A stretch of 64,000 nt of DNA from positions 42,684,802 to 42,748,801 of the forward strand of contig OX424561.1 in the NCBI GenBank assembly GCA_949152475.1. The letters are read 5' to 3'. Position 1 is the stretch's first letter, and the number at the start of each line of letters is the position of its first letter. The notes beneath the pieces were generated by a model that was not told the origin of the DNA, did no database searches, and saw only the letters and a program-made list of their open reading frames with translations. Shown one piece after another: positions 43,810 through 58,079 of the stretch. The DNA comes from Terebella lapidaria. Its lineage: Eukaryota; Annelida; Polychaeta; Terebellida; Terebellidae. The translations under genes and the position numbers were made by a program.

Positions 43810-46800
43810 CACAACAGCCCTCTCAAGTGTGTAAACAGCCTCTCACAACAGTCCTCTCAAGTGTGTAAACAGCCTCTCACAACAGCCTTCTCAAGTGTAA
43901 ACAGCCCCTCACAACAGCCCTCTCAAGTGTGTAAACAGCCTCTCACAACAGCCCTCACAAGTGTGTAAACAACCCCTCACAACAGCCCTCTCAAGTGTGT
44001 AAACAGCCTCTCACAACAGCCCTCTCAAATGTGTAAACAGCCTCTCACAACAGCCCTCTCAAGTGTGTAAACAGCCTCTCACAACAGTCCTCTCAAGTGT
44101 GTAAACAGCCTCTCACAACAGTCGTCTCAAGTGTGTAAACAGCCCCTCACAACAGTCCTCTCAAGTGTGTAAACAACCTCTCACAACAGTCGTCTCAAGT
44201 GTGTAAACAGCCCCTCACAACAGTCCTCTCAAGTGTGTAAACAACCTCTCACAACAGTCCTCTCAAGTGTGTAAACAGCCTCTCACAACAGCCCTCACAA
44301 GTGTGTAAACAGCCTCTCACAACAGCCCTCTCAAGTGTGTAAACAGCCTCTCACAACAGCCCTCTCAAGTGTGTAAACAGCCTCTCACAACAGCCCTCTC
44401 AAGTGTGTAAACAGCCCCTCACAACAGCCCCTCTAGTGTGTAAACAGCCTCTCTCAACAGTCCTCTCAAGTGTGTAAACAACCTCTCACAACAGTCTTCT
44501 CAAGTGTGTAAACAGCCTCTCACAACAGCCCTCTCAAGTGAGTAAACAGCCTCTCACAACAGCCCTCTCAAGTGTGTAAACAGCCTCTCACAACAGTCCT
44601 CTCAAGTGTGTAAACAGCCTCTCACAACAGCCCTCTCAAGTGTGTAAACAGCCCCTCACAACAGCCCTCTCAAGTGTGTAAACAGCCTCTCACAACAGCT
44701 CTCTCAAGTGTGTAAACAGCCTCTTACAACAGTCCTCTCAAGTGTGTAAACAGCCACTCACAACAGTCCTCACAAGTGTGTAAACAGCCTCTCACAACAG
44801 CCCTCACAAGTGTGTAAAAAGCCTCTCACAACAGTTCTCTCAAGTGTGTAAACAGCCTCTCACAACAGTTCTCTCAAGTGTGTAAACAGCCTCTCACAAC
44901 AGCCCTCTCAAGTGTGTAAACAGCCTCTCTCAACAGTCCTCTCAAGTGTGTAAACAGCCTCTCACAACAGTCCTCTCAAGTGTGTAAACAGCCCCTCACA
45001 ACAGTCCTCACAAGTGTGTAAACAGCCTCTCACAACAGCCCTCACAAGTGTGTAAACAGCCTCTCACAACAGCCCTCACAAGTGTGTAAACAGCCTCTCA
45101 CCACAGTCCTCTCAAGTGTGTAAACAGCCTCTCACAACAGCCCTCTCAAGTGTGTAAACAGCCCATCACAACAGCCCTCTCAAGTGTGTAAACAGCCTCT
45201 CACAACAGCTCTCTCAAGTGTGTAAACAACCTCTCACAACAGCCCTCTCAAGTGTGTAAACATCCTCTCACAACAGCCCTCTCAAGTGTGCAAATAACCT
45301 CTCACAACAGCCCTCTCAAGTGTGCAAGTAACCTCTCACAACAGCCCTCTCAAGTGTGTAAACAGCCTCTCACAGCAGCCTTCTCAAGTGTTTAAACAGC
45401 CTCTCACAACAGCCCTCTCAAGTGTATAAACAGCCTCTCACAACAACCCTCTCAAGTGTGTAAACAGCCTCTCACAACAGTCCTCTCAGGTGTGTAAACT
45501 GCCTCTCACAACAGCCCTCTCAAGTGTGTAAACAGCCTCTCACAACAACCCTCTCAAGTGTGTAAACAGCCTCTCACAACAGTCCTCTCAAGTGTGTAAA
45601 CAGCCTCTCACAGCAGCCCTCTCAAGTGTGTAAACAGCCTCTCACAACAGCCCTCTCAAGTGTGTAAACAGCCTCTCACAACAGCCCTCTCAAGTGTGTA
45701 AAGAGCCTCTCACAACAGCCCTCTCAAGTGTGTAAACAGCCTCTCATAAGGGCCTTCTCAAGTGTGTAAACAGCCCCTCACAACAGCCCTCTCAAGCGTG
45801 TAAACAACTTCTCACAACAGTCCTCTCAAGTGCGTAAACACCCTCTCACAACATCCCATTCAAGTGTGTAAACAACCTCTCACAACAACCCTCTCAAATG
45901 TGTAAACAGCCTCTCACAGCACCCCTCTCAACTGTGTAAACAGCCTCTCACAGCAGTCCTCTCAAGTGTGTAAACAGCCTCTCACAACAGTCCTATCAAG
46001 TGTTTAAACAGCCTCTCACAACAGCCCTCTCAAGTGTGTAAACAGCCTCTCACAGCAGCCTTCTCAAATGTGTAAACAGCCTCTCACAGCAGCCCTCTCA
46101 AGTGTGTAAACAGCCTCTCACAACAGTCCTCTCAAGTGTGTAAACAACCTCTCACAACAGTCCTCTCAAGTGTGTAAACAACCCCTCACAACAGTCCTCT
46201 CAAGTGTGTAAACAGCCTCTCACAACAATCCTCTCAAGTGTGTAAACAGCCTCTCACAACAGCCCTCTCAAGTGTGTAAACAGCCTCTCACAACAGCCCT
46301 CTCAAGTGTGTAAACAGCCTCTCACAACAGCCCTCTCAAGTGTGTAAACAGCTTCTCACAACAGCCCTCTCAAGTGAGTAAACAGCCCCTCACAACAGCC
46401 CTCTCAAGTGTGTAAACAGCCTCTCACAACAGTCCTCTCAAGTGTGTAAACAGCCTCTCACAACAGCCATCTCAAGTGTGTAAACAGCCTCTCACAACAG
46501 CCCTCTCAAGTGTGTAAACAGCCCCTCACAACAGCCCTCTCAAGTGTAAACAGCCCCTCACAACAGCCCTATCAAACAGCCCCTCACAACAGCCCTCACA
46601 AGTGTGTAAACAGCCTCTCACAACAGCCCTCTCAAGTGTGTAAACAGCCTCTCACAACAGTCCTCTCAAGTGCGTAAACAACCTCTCACAACAACCCTCT
46701 CAATTGTGTAAACAGCCTCTCACAACAGTCCTCTCAAGTGTGTAAACAACCTCTCACAACAGCCTCCTCAAGTGTAACCAGCCCCTCACAACAGTCCTCT

Positions 46801-49800
46801 CAAGTGTGTAAACAGCCCCTCACAACAGTCCTCTCAAGTGTGTAAACAGCCTCTCACAACAGCCCTCTCAAGTGTGTAAACAGCCTCTCACAACATCCCT
46901 CTCAAATGTGTAAACAGCCTCTCACAACAGCCCTCTCAAGTGTGTAAACAGCCTCTCACAACAGCCCTTTCCAGTGTGTAAACAGCCTCTCACAACAGCC
47001 CTCTCAAGTGTGTAAACAGCCTCTCACAACAGCCCTCTCAAGTGTGTAAACAGCCTCTCACAGCAGTCCTCTCAAGTGTGTAAACAGCCTTTCACAACAG
47101 CCCTCTGAAGTGTGTAAACAACCTCTCACAACAGCCCTCTCAAGTGTAAACAGCCCCTCACAACAGCCCTCTCAAGTGTGTAAACAATCTCTCACAACAG
47201 TCCTCTCAAGTGTGTAAACAGCCTCTCACAACAGCTCTCTCAAGTGTGTAAACAGCCTCTCACAACATCCCTCTCAAGTGTGTAAACAGCCTCTCACAAC
47301 AGCCCTCTCAAGTGTGTAAACAGCCTCTCACAACAGTCCTCTCAAGTGTGTAAACAGCCTCTCACAACAGCCTTCTCAAGTGTAAACAGCCCCTCACAAC
47401 AGCCCTCTCAAGTGTGTAAACAGCCTCTCACAACAGCCCTCACAAGTGTGTAAACAACCCCTCACAACAGCCCTCTCAAGTGTGTAAACAGCCTCTCACA
47501 ACAGCCCTCTCAAATGTGTAAACAGCCTCTCACAACAGCCCTCTCAAGTGTGTAAACAGCCTCTCACAACAGTCCTCTCAAGTGTGTAAACAGCCTCTCA
47601 CAACAGTCCTCTCAAGTGTGTAAACAGCCCCTCACAACAGTCCTCTCAAGTGTGTAAACAACCTCTCACAACAGTCGTCTCAAGTGTGTAAACAGCCCCT
47701 CACAACAGTCCTCTCAAGTGTGTAAACAACCTCTCACAACAGTCCTCTCAAGTGTGTAAACAGCCTCTCACAACAGCCCTCACAAGTGTGTAAACAGCCT
47801 CTCACAACAGCCCTCTCAAGTGTGTAAACAGCCTCTCACAACAGCCCTCTCAAGTGTGTAAACAGCCTCTCACAACAGCCCTCTCAAGTGTGTAAACAGC
47901 CCCTCACAACAGCCCCTCTAGTGTGTAAACAGCCTCTCTCAACAGTCCTCTCAAGTGTGTAAACAACCTCTCACAACAGTCCTCTCAAGTGTGTAAACAG
48001 CCTCTCACAACAGCCCTCTCAAGTGAGTAAACAGCCTCTCACAACAGCCCTCTCAAGTGTGTAAACAGCCTCTCACAACAGTCCTCTCAAGTGTGTAAAC
48101 AGCCTCTCACAACAGACCTCTCAAGTGTGTAAACAGCCCCTCACAACAGCCCTCTCAAGTGTGTAAACAGCCTCTCACAACAGCTCTCTCAAGTGTGTAA
48201 ACAGCCTCTTACAACAGTCCTCTCAAGTGTGTAAACAGCCACTCACAACAGTCCTCACAAGTGTGTAAACAGCCTCTCACAAAAGCCCTCACAAGTGTGT
48301 AAAAAGCCTCTCACAACAGTTCTCTCAAGTGTGTAAACAGCCTCTCACAACAGTTCTCTCAAGTGTGTAAACAGCCTCTCACAACAGCCCTCTCAAGTGT
48401 GTAAACAGCCTCTCTCAACAGTCCACTCAAGTGTGTAAACAGCCTCTCACAACAGTCCTCTCAAGTGTGTAAACAGCCCCTCACAACAGTCCTCACAAGT
48501 GTGTAAACAGCCTCTCACAACAGCCCTCACAAGTGTGTAAACAGCCTCTCACAACAGCCCTCACAAGTGTGTAAACAGCCTCTCACCACAGTCCTCTCAA
48601 GTGTGTAAACAGCCTCTCACAACAGCCCTCTCAAGTGTGTAAACAGCCCATCACAACAGCCCTCTCAAGTGTGTAAACAGCCTCTCACAACAGCTCTCTC
48701 AAGTGTGTAAACAACCTCTCACAACAGCCCTCTCAAGTGTGTAAACATCCTCTCACAACAGCCCTCTCAAGTGTGCAAATAACCTCTCACAACAGCCCTC
48801 TCAAGTGTGCAAGTAACCTCTCACAACAGCCCTCTCAAGTGTGTAAACAGCCTCTCACAGCAGCCTTCTCAAGTGTTTAAACAGCCTCTCACAACAGCCC
48901 TCTCAAGTGTATAAACAGCCTCTCACAACAACCCTCTCAAGTGTGTAAACAGCCTCTCACAACAGTCCTCTCAGGTGTGTAAACTGCCTCTCACAACAGC
49001 CCTCTCAAGTGTGTAAACAGCCTCTCACAACAACCCTCTCAAGTGTGTAAACAGCCTCTCACAACAGTCCTCTCAAGTGTGTAAACAGCCTCTCACAGCA
49101 GCCCTCTCAAGTGTGCAAACAGCCTCTCACAACAGCCCTCTCAAGTGAGTAAACAGCCTCTCACAACAGCCCTCTCAAGTGTGTAAACAGCCTCTCATAA
49201 GGGCCTTCTCAAGTGTGTAAACAGCCCCTCACAACAGCCCTCTCAAGCGTGTAAACAACTTCTCACAACAGTCCTCTCAAGTGCGTAAACACCCTCTCAC
49301 AACATCCCATTCAAGTGTGTAAACAACCTCTCACAACAGTCCTCTCAAATGTGTAAACAGCCTCTCACAGCACCCCTCTCAACTGTGTAAACAGCCTCTC
49401 ACAGCAGTCCTCTCAAGTGTGTAAACAGCCTCTCACAACAGTCCTCTCAAGTGTTTAAACAGCCTGTCACAACAGCCCTCTCAAGTGTGTAAACAGCCTC
49501 TCACAGCAGCCTTCTCAAATGTGTAAACAGCCTCTCACAGCAGCCCTCTCAAGTGTGTAAACAGCCTCTCACAACAGTCCTCTCAAGTGTGTAAACAACC
49601 TCTCACAACAGTCCTCTCAAGTGTGTAAACAACCCCTCACAACAGTCCTCTCAAGTGTGTAAACAGCCTCTCACAACAGTCCTCTCAAGTGTGTAAACAG
49701 CCTCTCACAACAGCCCTCTCAAGTGTGTAAACAGCCTCTCACAACAGCCCTCTCAAGTGTGTAAACAGCCTCTCACAACAGCCCTCTCAAGTGTGTAAAC

Positions 49801-49850
49801 AGCTTCTCACAACAGCCTTCTCAAGTGAGTAAACAGCCCTTCACAACAGC
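43810..49850. repeat. Higher-order repeat of ~3.5 kb in the satellite, two copies
   Basis: Rare variants recur at fixed distance: CCTTCTC at 43,886 and 47,371, CTCTAGTGTG at 44,431 and 47,916 (both 3,485 bp). Later markers (GGCCTTCTC at 45,751 and 49,202; GCTTCTC at 46,351 and 49,802) are 3,451 bp apart, so one 34-bp unit was lost between. The copied blocks are about 43,810-46,400 and 47,295-49,850. Confidence 0.9.
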
Positions 49851-51460
49851 CCTCTCAAGTGTGTAAACAGCCTCTCACAACAGCCCTCTCAAGTGTGTAA
49901 ACAGCCTCTCATAACAGTCCCATCAAGTGTGTAAACAGCCTCTCAAAACAGCCCTCTCAAGTGTGTAAACGGCCTCTCACAACAGCCCTCTCAAGTGTGT
50001 AAACAGCCTCTCACAACAGCCCTCTCAAGTGTGTAAACAGCTTCTCACAACAGCCCTCTCAAGTGAGTAAACAGCCCCTCACAACAGCCCTCTCAAGTGT
50101 GTAAACAGCCTCTCACAACAGCCCTCTAAAGTGTGTAAACAGCCTCTCACAACAGTTCTCTCAAGTGTGTAAACAGCATCTCACAACGGCCCTCACAAGT
50201 GTGTAAACAACCTCTCACAACAGCCCTCTCAAGTGTGTAAACAGCCTCTCACAACAGTTCTCTCAAGTGTGTAAACAGCCTCTCACAACAGCCCTCTCAA
50301 GTGTGTAAACAGCTTCTCACAAGAGCCCTCTCAAGTGAGTAAACAGCCTCTCACAACAGCCCTCTCAAGTGAGTAAACAGCCTCTCAAAACAGCCCTCTC
50401 AAGTGTATAAACAGCCTCTCACAACAGTTCTCTCAAGTGTGTAAACAGCCTCTCACAACGGCCCTCTCAAGTGTGTAAACAACCTCTCACAACAGCCCTC
50501 TCAAGTGTGTAAACAGCCTCTCACAACAGCCCTCTCAAGTGTGTAAACAGCCTCTCACAGCAGCCCTCTCAAGTGTGTAAACAGCCTCTCACAACAGTCC
50601 TCTCAAGTGTGTAAACAGCCTCTCACAGCAGCCCTCTCCAGTGTGTAAACAGCCTCTCACAACAGTCCTCTCAAGTGTGTAAACAGCCTCTCACAACAGT
50701 CCTCTCAAGTGTGTAAACAGCCTCTCACAACAGACCTCTCAAGTGTGTAAACAGCTTCTCACAACAGTCCTCTCAAGTGTGTAAACAACCTCTCACAACA
50801 GTCCTCTCAAGTGTGTAAACCGCCTCTCACAACAGCCCTCACAAGTGTGTAAACAGCCTCTCACAACAGTCCTCTCAAGTGTATAAACAACCTCTCACAA
50901 CAGTCCTCTCAAGTGTGTAAACAGCCACTCACAACAGCCCTCTCAATTGTGTAAACAACCTCTCACAACAACCCTCTCAAGTGTGTAAACAGCCTCTCAC
51001 AGCAGCCCTCTCAAGTGTGTAAACAGCTTCTCACAACAGACCTCTCAAGTGTGTAAACAGCTTCTCACAACAGACCTCTCAAGTGTGTAAACAGCTTCTC
51101 ACAACAGCCCTCTCAAGTGTGTAAACAGCCTCTCACAACAGACCTCTCAAGTGTGTAAACAGCTTCTCACAACAGTCCTCTCAAGTGTGTAAACAACCTC
51201 TCACAACAGTCCTCTCAAGTGTGTAAACCGCCTCTCACAACAGCCCTCACAAGTGTGTAAACAGCCTCTCACAACAGTCTTCTCAAGTGTATAAACAACC
51301 TCTCACAACAGTCCTCTCAAACCTCTCACAACAGTCCTCTCAAGTGTGTAAACAGCCCCTCACAACAGCCCTCTCAATTGTATAAACAACCTCTCACAAC
51401 AGTCCTCTCAAGTGTGTAAACAGCCACTCACAACAGCCCTCTCAATTGTGTAAACAGCCC

Positions 51461-54400
51461 CTCAAAACAACCCTCTCAAGTGTGTAAACAGCCTCTCACA
51501 ACAGCCCTCTCAAGTGTGTAAACAGCCTCTCACAACAGTCCTCTCAAGTGTGTAAACAGCCTCTCACAACAGTCCTCTCAAGTGTGTAAACAGCCTCTCA
51601 CAACAGTCCTATCAAGTGTGTAAACAGCCCCTCACAACAGCCCTCTCAAGTGTGTAAACAGCCCCTCACAACAGTCCTCTCAAGTGTGTAAACAGCTTCT
51701 CACAACAGCCCTCTCAAGTGTGTAAACAGTCTCTCACAACAGACCTCTCAAGTGTGTAAACAGCCTCTCACAACAGATTCCTCAAGTGTGTAAACAACCC
51801 CTCACAACAGTCCTCTCAAGTGGGTAAACAGCCTCTCACCACAGTCCTCCCAAGTGTGTAAACAGCCTCTCACAACAGACCTCTTAAGTGTGTAAACAGC
51901 CTCTCACAACAGTCCTCTCAAGTGTGTAAACAGCCTCTCACAACAGCCCTCTCAAGTGTGTAAACAGCCTCTCACAACAGTCCTCTCAAGTGTGTAAACA
52001 GCCTCTCACAACAGCCCTCTCAAGTGTGTAAACAGCCTCCCACAACAGCCCTCTCAAGTGTATAAACAACCTCTCACAACAGCCCTCTCAAGTGTGTAAA
52101 CAACCTCTCACAACAGTCCTCTCAAGTGTGTAAACAGCCTCACACAGCAGTCCTCTCAAGTGTGTAAACAGCCCCTCACAACAGCCCTCTCAAGTGTGTA
52201 AACAACCTCTCACAACAGCCCTCTCAAGTGTGTAAACAGCCTCTCACAACAGCCCTCTCAAGTGTGTAAACAGCTTCTCACAACAGTCCTCTCAAGTGTG
52301 TAAACAGCCTCTCACAACAACCCTCTCAAGTGTGTAAACAGCTTCTCACAACAGTCCTCTCAAGTGTGTAAACAGCCTCTCACAACAGCCCTCTCAAGTG
52401 TGTAAACAACCTCTCACAACAGCCCTCTCAAGTGTGTAAACAGCCTCTCACAACAGCCCTCTCAAGTGTGTAAACAACCTCTCACAACAGTCCTCTCAAG
52501 TGTGTAAACAGCCTCTCACAGCAGTCCTCTCAAGTGTGTAAACAGCCTCTCACAACAGTCCTCTCAAGTGTGTAAACAGCCTCTCACAACAGTCCTATCA
52601 AGTGTGTAAACAGCCCCTCACAACAGCCCTCTCAAGTGTGTAAACAGCCCCTCACAACAGTCCTCTCAAGTGTGTAAACAGCCTCTCACAACAGTCCTCT
52701 CAAGTGTGTAAACAACCTCTCACAACAGCCCTCTCAAGTGTGTAAACAGCCTCTCACAACAGCCCTCTCAAGTGTGTAAACAACCTCTCACAACAACCCT
52801 CTCAAGTGTGTAAACAGCCTCTCACAACAGTCCTCTCAAGTGTGTAAACAGCCTCTCACAACAGTTTTCTCAAGTGTGTAAACAGCCTCTCACAACAGCC
52901 CTCTCAAGTGTGTAAACAACCTCTCACAACAACCCTCTCAAGTGTGTAAACAGCCTCTCACAACAACCCTCTCAAGTGTGTAAACAGCCTCTCACAGCAG
53001 CCCTCTCAAGTGTGTAAACAGCCTCTCACAACAGTCCTCTCAAGTGTGTAAACAGCCTCTCACAACAGCCCTCTCAAGTGTGTAAACAGCCTCTCACAAC
53101 AGTTCTCTCAAATGTGTAAACAGCCTCTCACAACGGCCCTCACAAGTGTGTAAACAACCTCTCACAACAGCCCTCTCGAGTGTGTAAACAGCCTCTCACA
53201 ACAGTTCTCTCAAGTGTGTAAACAGCCTCTCACAACAGCCCTCTCAAGTGTGTAAACAGCTTCTCACAAGAGCCCTCTCAAGTGAGTAAACAGCCTCTCA
53301 CAACAGCCCTTTCAAGTGAGTAAACAGCCTCTCAAAACAGCCCTCTCAAGTGTATAAACAGCCTCTCACAACAGTTCTCTCAAGTGTGTAAACAGCCTCT
53401 CACAACGGCCCTCTCAAGTGTGTAAACAACCTCTCACAACAGCCCTCTCAAGTGTGTAAACAGCCTCTCACAACAGCCCTCTCAAGTGTGTAAACAGCCT
53501 CTCACAGCAGCCCTCTCAAGTGTGTAAACAGCCTCTCACAACAGTCCTCTCAAGTGTGTAAACAGCCTCTCACAGCAGCCCTCTCCAGTGTGTAAACAGC
53601 CTCTCACAACAGTCCTCTCAAGTGTGTAAACAGCCTCTCACAACAGCCCTCTCAAGTGTGTAAACAGCCCCTCAAAACAACCCTCTCAAGTGTGTAAACA
53701 GCCTCTCACAACAGCCCTCTCAAGTGTGTAAACAGCCTCTCACAACAGTCCTCTCAAGTGTGTAAACAGCCTCTCACAACAGTCCTCTCAAGTGTGTAAA
53801 CAGCCTCTCACAACAGTCCTATCAAGTGTGTAAACAGCCCCTCACAACAGCCCTCTCAAGTGTGTAAACAGCCCCTCACAACAGTCCTCTCAAGTGTGTA
53901 AACAGCTTCTCACAACAGCCCTCTCAAGTGTGTAAACAGCCTCTCACAACAGACCTCTCAAGTGTGTAAACAGCCTCTCACAACAGATTCCTCAAGTGTG
54001 TAAACAACCCCTCACAACAGTCCTCTCAAGTGGGTAAACAGCCTCTCACCACAGTCCTCCCAAGTGTGTAAACAGCCTCTCACAACAGACCTCTTAAGTG
54101 TGTAAACAGCCTCTCACAACAGTCCTCTCAAGTGTGTAAACAGCCTCTCACAACAGCCCTCTCAAGTGTGTAAACAGCCTCTCACAACAGTCCTCTCAAG
54201 TGTGTAAACAGCCTCTCACAACAGCCCTCTCAAGTGTGTAAACAGCCTCCCACAACAGCCCTCTCAAGTGTATAAACAACCTCTCACAACAGCCCTCTCA
54301 AGTGTGTAAACAACCTCTCACAACAGTCCTCTCAAGTGTGTAAACAGCCTCACACAGCAGTCCTCTCAAGTGTGTAAACAGCCCCTCACAACAGCCCTCT

Positions 54401-57400
54401 CAAGTGTGTAAACAACCTCTCACAACAGCCCTCTCAAGTGTGTAAACAGCCTCTCACAACAGCCCTCTCAAGTGTGTAAACAGCTTCTCACAACAGTCCT
54501 CTCAAGTGTGTAAACAGCCTCTCACAACAACCCTCTCAAGTGTGTAAACAGCTTCTCACAACAGTCCTCTCAAGTGTGTAAACAGCCTCTCACAACAGCC
54601 CTCTCAAGTGTGTAAACAACCTCTCACAACAGCCCTCTCAAGTGTGTAAACAGCCTCTCACAACAGCCCTCTCAAGTGTGTAAACAACCTCTCACAACAG
54701 TCCTCTCAAGTGTGTAAACAGCCTCTCACAGCAGTCCTCTCAAGTGTGTAAACAGCCTCTCACAACAGTCCTCTCAAGTGTGTAAACAGCCTCTCACAAC
54801 AGTCCTATCAAGTGTGTAAACAGCCCCTCACAACAGCCCTCTCAAGTGTGTAAACAGCCCCTCACAACAGTCCTCTCAAGTGTGTAAACAGCCTCTCACA
54901 ACAGTCCTCTCAAATGTGTAAACAACCTCTCACAACAGCCCTCTCAAGTGTGTAAACAGCCTCTCACAACAGCCCTCTCAAGTGTGTAAACAACCTCTCA
55001 CAACAACCCTCTCAAGTGTGTAAACAGCCTCTCACAACAGTCCTCTCAAGTGTGTAAACAGCCTCTCACAACAGTTTTCTCAAGTGTGTAAACAGCCTCT
55101 CACAACAGCCCTCTCAAGTGTGTAAACAACCTCTCACAACAACCCTCTCAAGTGTGTAAACAGCCTCTCACAACAACCCTCTCAAGTGTGTAAACAGCCT
55201 CTCACAGCAGCCCTCTCAAGTGTGTAAACAGCCTCTCACAACAGTCCTCTCAAGTGTGTAAACAGCCTCTCACAACAGCCCTCTCAAGTGTGTAAACAGC
55301 CTCTCACAACAGTTCTCTCAAATGTGTAAACAGCCTCTCACAACGGCCCTCACAAGTGTGTAAACAACCTCTCACAACAGCCCTCTCGAGTGTGTAAACA
55401 GCCTCTCACAACAGTTCTCTCAAGTGTGTAAACAGCCTCTCACAACAGCCCTCTCAAGTGTGTAAACAGCTTCTCACAAGAGCCCTCTCAAGTGAGTAAA
55501 CAGCCTCTCACAACAGCCCTCTCAAGTGAGTAAACAGCCTCTCAAAACAGCCCTCTCAAGTGTATAAACAGCCTCTCACAACAGTTCTCTCAAGTGTGTA
55601 AACAGCCTCTCACAACGGCCCTCTCAAGTGTGTAAACAACCTCTCACAACAGTCCTCTCAAGTGTGTAAACAGCTTCTCACAAGAGCCCTCTCAAGTGAG
55701 TAAACAGCCTCTCACAACAGCCCTCTCAAGTGAGTAAACAGCCTCTCAAAACAGCCCTCTCAAGTGTATAAACAGCCTCTCACAACAGTTCTCTCAAGTG
55801 TGTAAACAGCCTCTCACAACGGCCCTCTCAAGTGTGTAAACAACCTCTCACAACAGCCCCTCTCAAGTGTGTAAACAGCCTCTCACAACAGCCTCTCAAG
55901 TGTGTAAACAGCCTCTCACAACAGTCCTCTCAAGTGTGTAAACAGCCTCTCACAACAGTCCTCTCAAGTGTGTAAACAGCCTCTCACAACAGTCCTATCA
56001 AGTGTGTAAACAGCCCCTCACAACAGCCCTCTCAAGTGTGTAAACAGCCCCTCACAACAGTCCTCTCAAGTGTGTAAACAGCTTCTCACAACAGCCCTCT
56101 CAAGTGTGTAAACAGCCTCTCACAACAGACCTCTCAAGTGTGTAAACAGCCTCTCACAACAGATTCCTCAAGTGTGTAAACAACCCCTCACAACAGTCCT
56201 CTCAAGTGGGTAAACAGCCTCTCACCACAGTCCTCCCAAGTGTGTAAACAGCCTCTCACAACAGACCTCTTAAGTGTGTAAACAGCCTCTCACAACAGTC
56301 CTCTCAAGTGTGTAAACAGCCTCTCACAACAGCCCTCTCAAGTGTGTAAACAGCCTCTCACAACAGTCCTCTCAAGTGTGTAAACAGCCTCTCACAACAG
56401 CCCTCTCAAGTGTGTAAACAGCCTCCCACAACAGCCCTCTCAAGTGTATAAACAACCTCTCACAACAGCCCTCTCAAGTGTGTAAACAACCTCTCACAAC
56501 AGTCCTCTCAAGTGTGTAAACAGCCTCACACAGCAGTCCTCTCAAGTGTGTAAACAGCCCCTCACAACAGCCCTCTCAAGTGTGTAAACAACCTCTCACA
56601 ACAGCCCTCTCAAGTGTGTAAACAGCCTCTCACAACAGCCCTCTCAAGTGTGTAAACAGCTTCTCACAACAGTCCTCTCAAGTGTGTAAACAGCCTCTCA
56701 CAACAACCCTCTCAAGTGTGTAAACAGCTTCTCACAACAGTCCTCTCAAGTGTGTAAACAGCCTCTCACAACAGCCCTCTCAAGTGTGTAAACAACCTCT
56801 CACAACAGCCCTCTCAAGTGTGTAAACAGCCTCTCACAACAGCCCTCTCAAGTGTGTAAACAACCTCTCACAACAGTCCTCTCAAGTGTGTAAACAGCCT
56901 CTCACAGCAGTCCTCTCAAGTGTGTAAACAGCCTCTCACAACAGTCCTCTCAAGTGTGTAAACAGCCTCTCACAACAGTCCTATCAAGTGTGTAAACAGC
57001 CCCTCACAACAGCCCTCTCAAGTGTGTAAACAGCCCCTCACAACAGTCCTCTCAAGTGTGTAAACAGCCTCTCACAACAGTCCTCTCAAATGTGTAAACA
57101 ACCTCTCACAACAGCCCTCTCAAGTGTGTAAACAGCCTCTCACAACAGCCCTCTCAAGTGTGTAAACAACCTCTCACAACAACCCTCTCAAGTGTGTAAA
57201 CAGCCTCTCACAACAGTCCTCTCAAGTGTGTAAACAGCCTCTCACAACAGTTTTCTCAAGTGTGTAAACAGCCTCTCACAACAGCCCTCTCAAGTGTGTA
57301 AACAACCTCTCACAACAACCCTCTCAAGTGTGTAAACAGCCTCTCACAACAACCCTCTCAAGTGTGTAAACAGCCTCTCACAGCAGCCCTCTCAAGTGTG

Positions 57401-58000
57401 TAAACAGCCTCTCACAACAGTCCTCTCAAGTGTGTAAACAGCCTCTCACAACAGCCCTCTCAAGTGTGTAAACAGCCTCTCACAACAGTTCTCTCAAATG
57501 TGTAAACAGCCTCTCACAACGGCCCTCACAAGTGTGTAAACAACCTCTCACAACAGCCCTCTCGAGTGTGTAAACAGCCTCTCACAACAGTTCTCTCAAG
57601 TGTGTAAACAGCCTCTCACAACAGCCCTCTCAAGTGTGTAAACAGCTTCTCACAAGAGCCCTCTCAAGTGAGTAAACAGCCTCTCACAACAGCCCTCTCA
57701 AGTGAGTAAACAGCCTCTCAAAACAGCCCTCTCAAGTGTATAAACAGCCTCTCACAACAGTTCTCTCAAGTGTGTAAACAGCCTCTCACAACGGCCCTCT
57801 CAAGTGTGTAAACAACCTCTCACAACAGCCCTCTCAAGTGTGTAAACAGCCTCTCACAACAGCCCTCTCAAGTGTGTAAACAGCCTCTCACAGCAGCCCT
57901 CTCAAGTGTGTAAACAGCCTCTCACAGCAGTCCTCTCAAGTGTGTAAACAGCCTCTCACAGCAGCCCTCTCCAGTGTGTAAACAGCCTCTCACAACAGCC
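51461..58000. repeat. Higher-order repeat of ~2.2 kb in the satellite, three copies
   Basis: CAGATTCCTC recurs at about 51,775, 53,985 and 56,160; AACAGCCTCC at 52,031, 54,241 and 56,417; CACACAGCAG at 52,141, 54,351 and 56,527. Distances are 2,210 bp (exactly 65 units) and 2,176 bp (64 units). The third copy passes into other variant orders near 58,000. Confidence 0.9.
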
Positions 58001-58079
58001 CTCTCAAGTGTGTAAACAGCCTCTCACAGCAGCCCTCTCAAGTGTGTAAACAGCCTCTCACAACAGTCCTCTCAAGTGT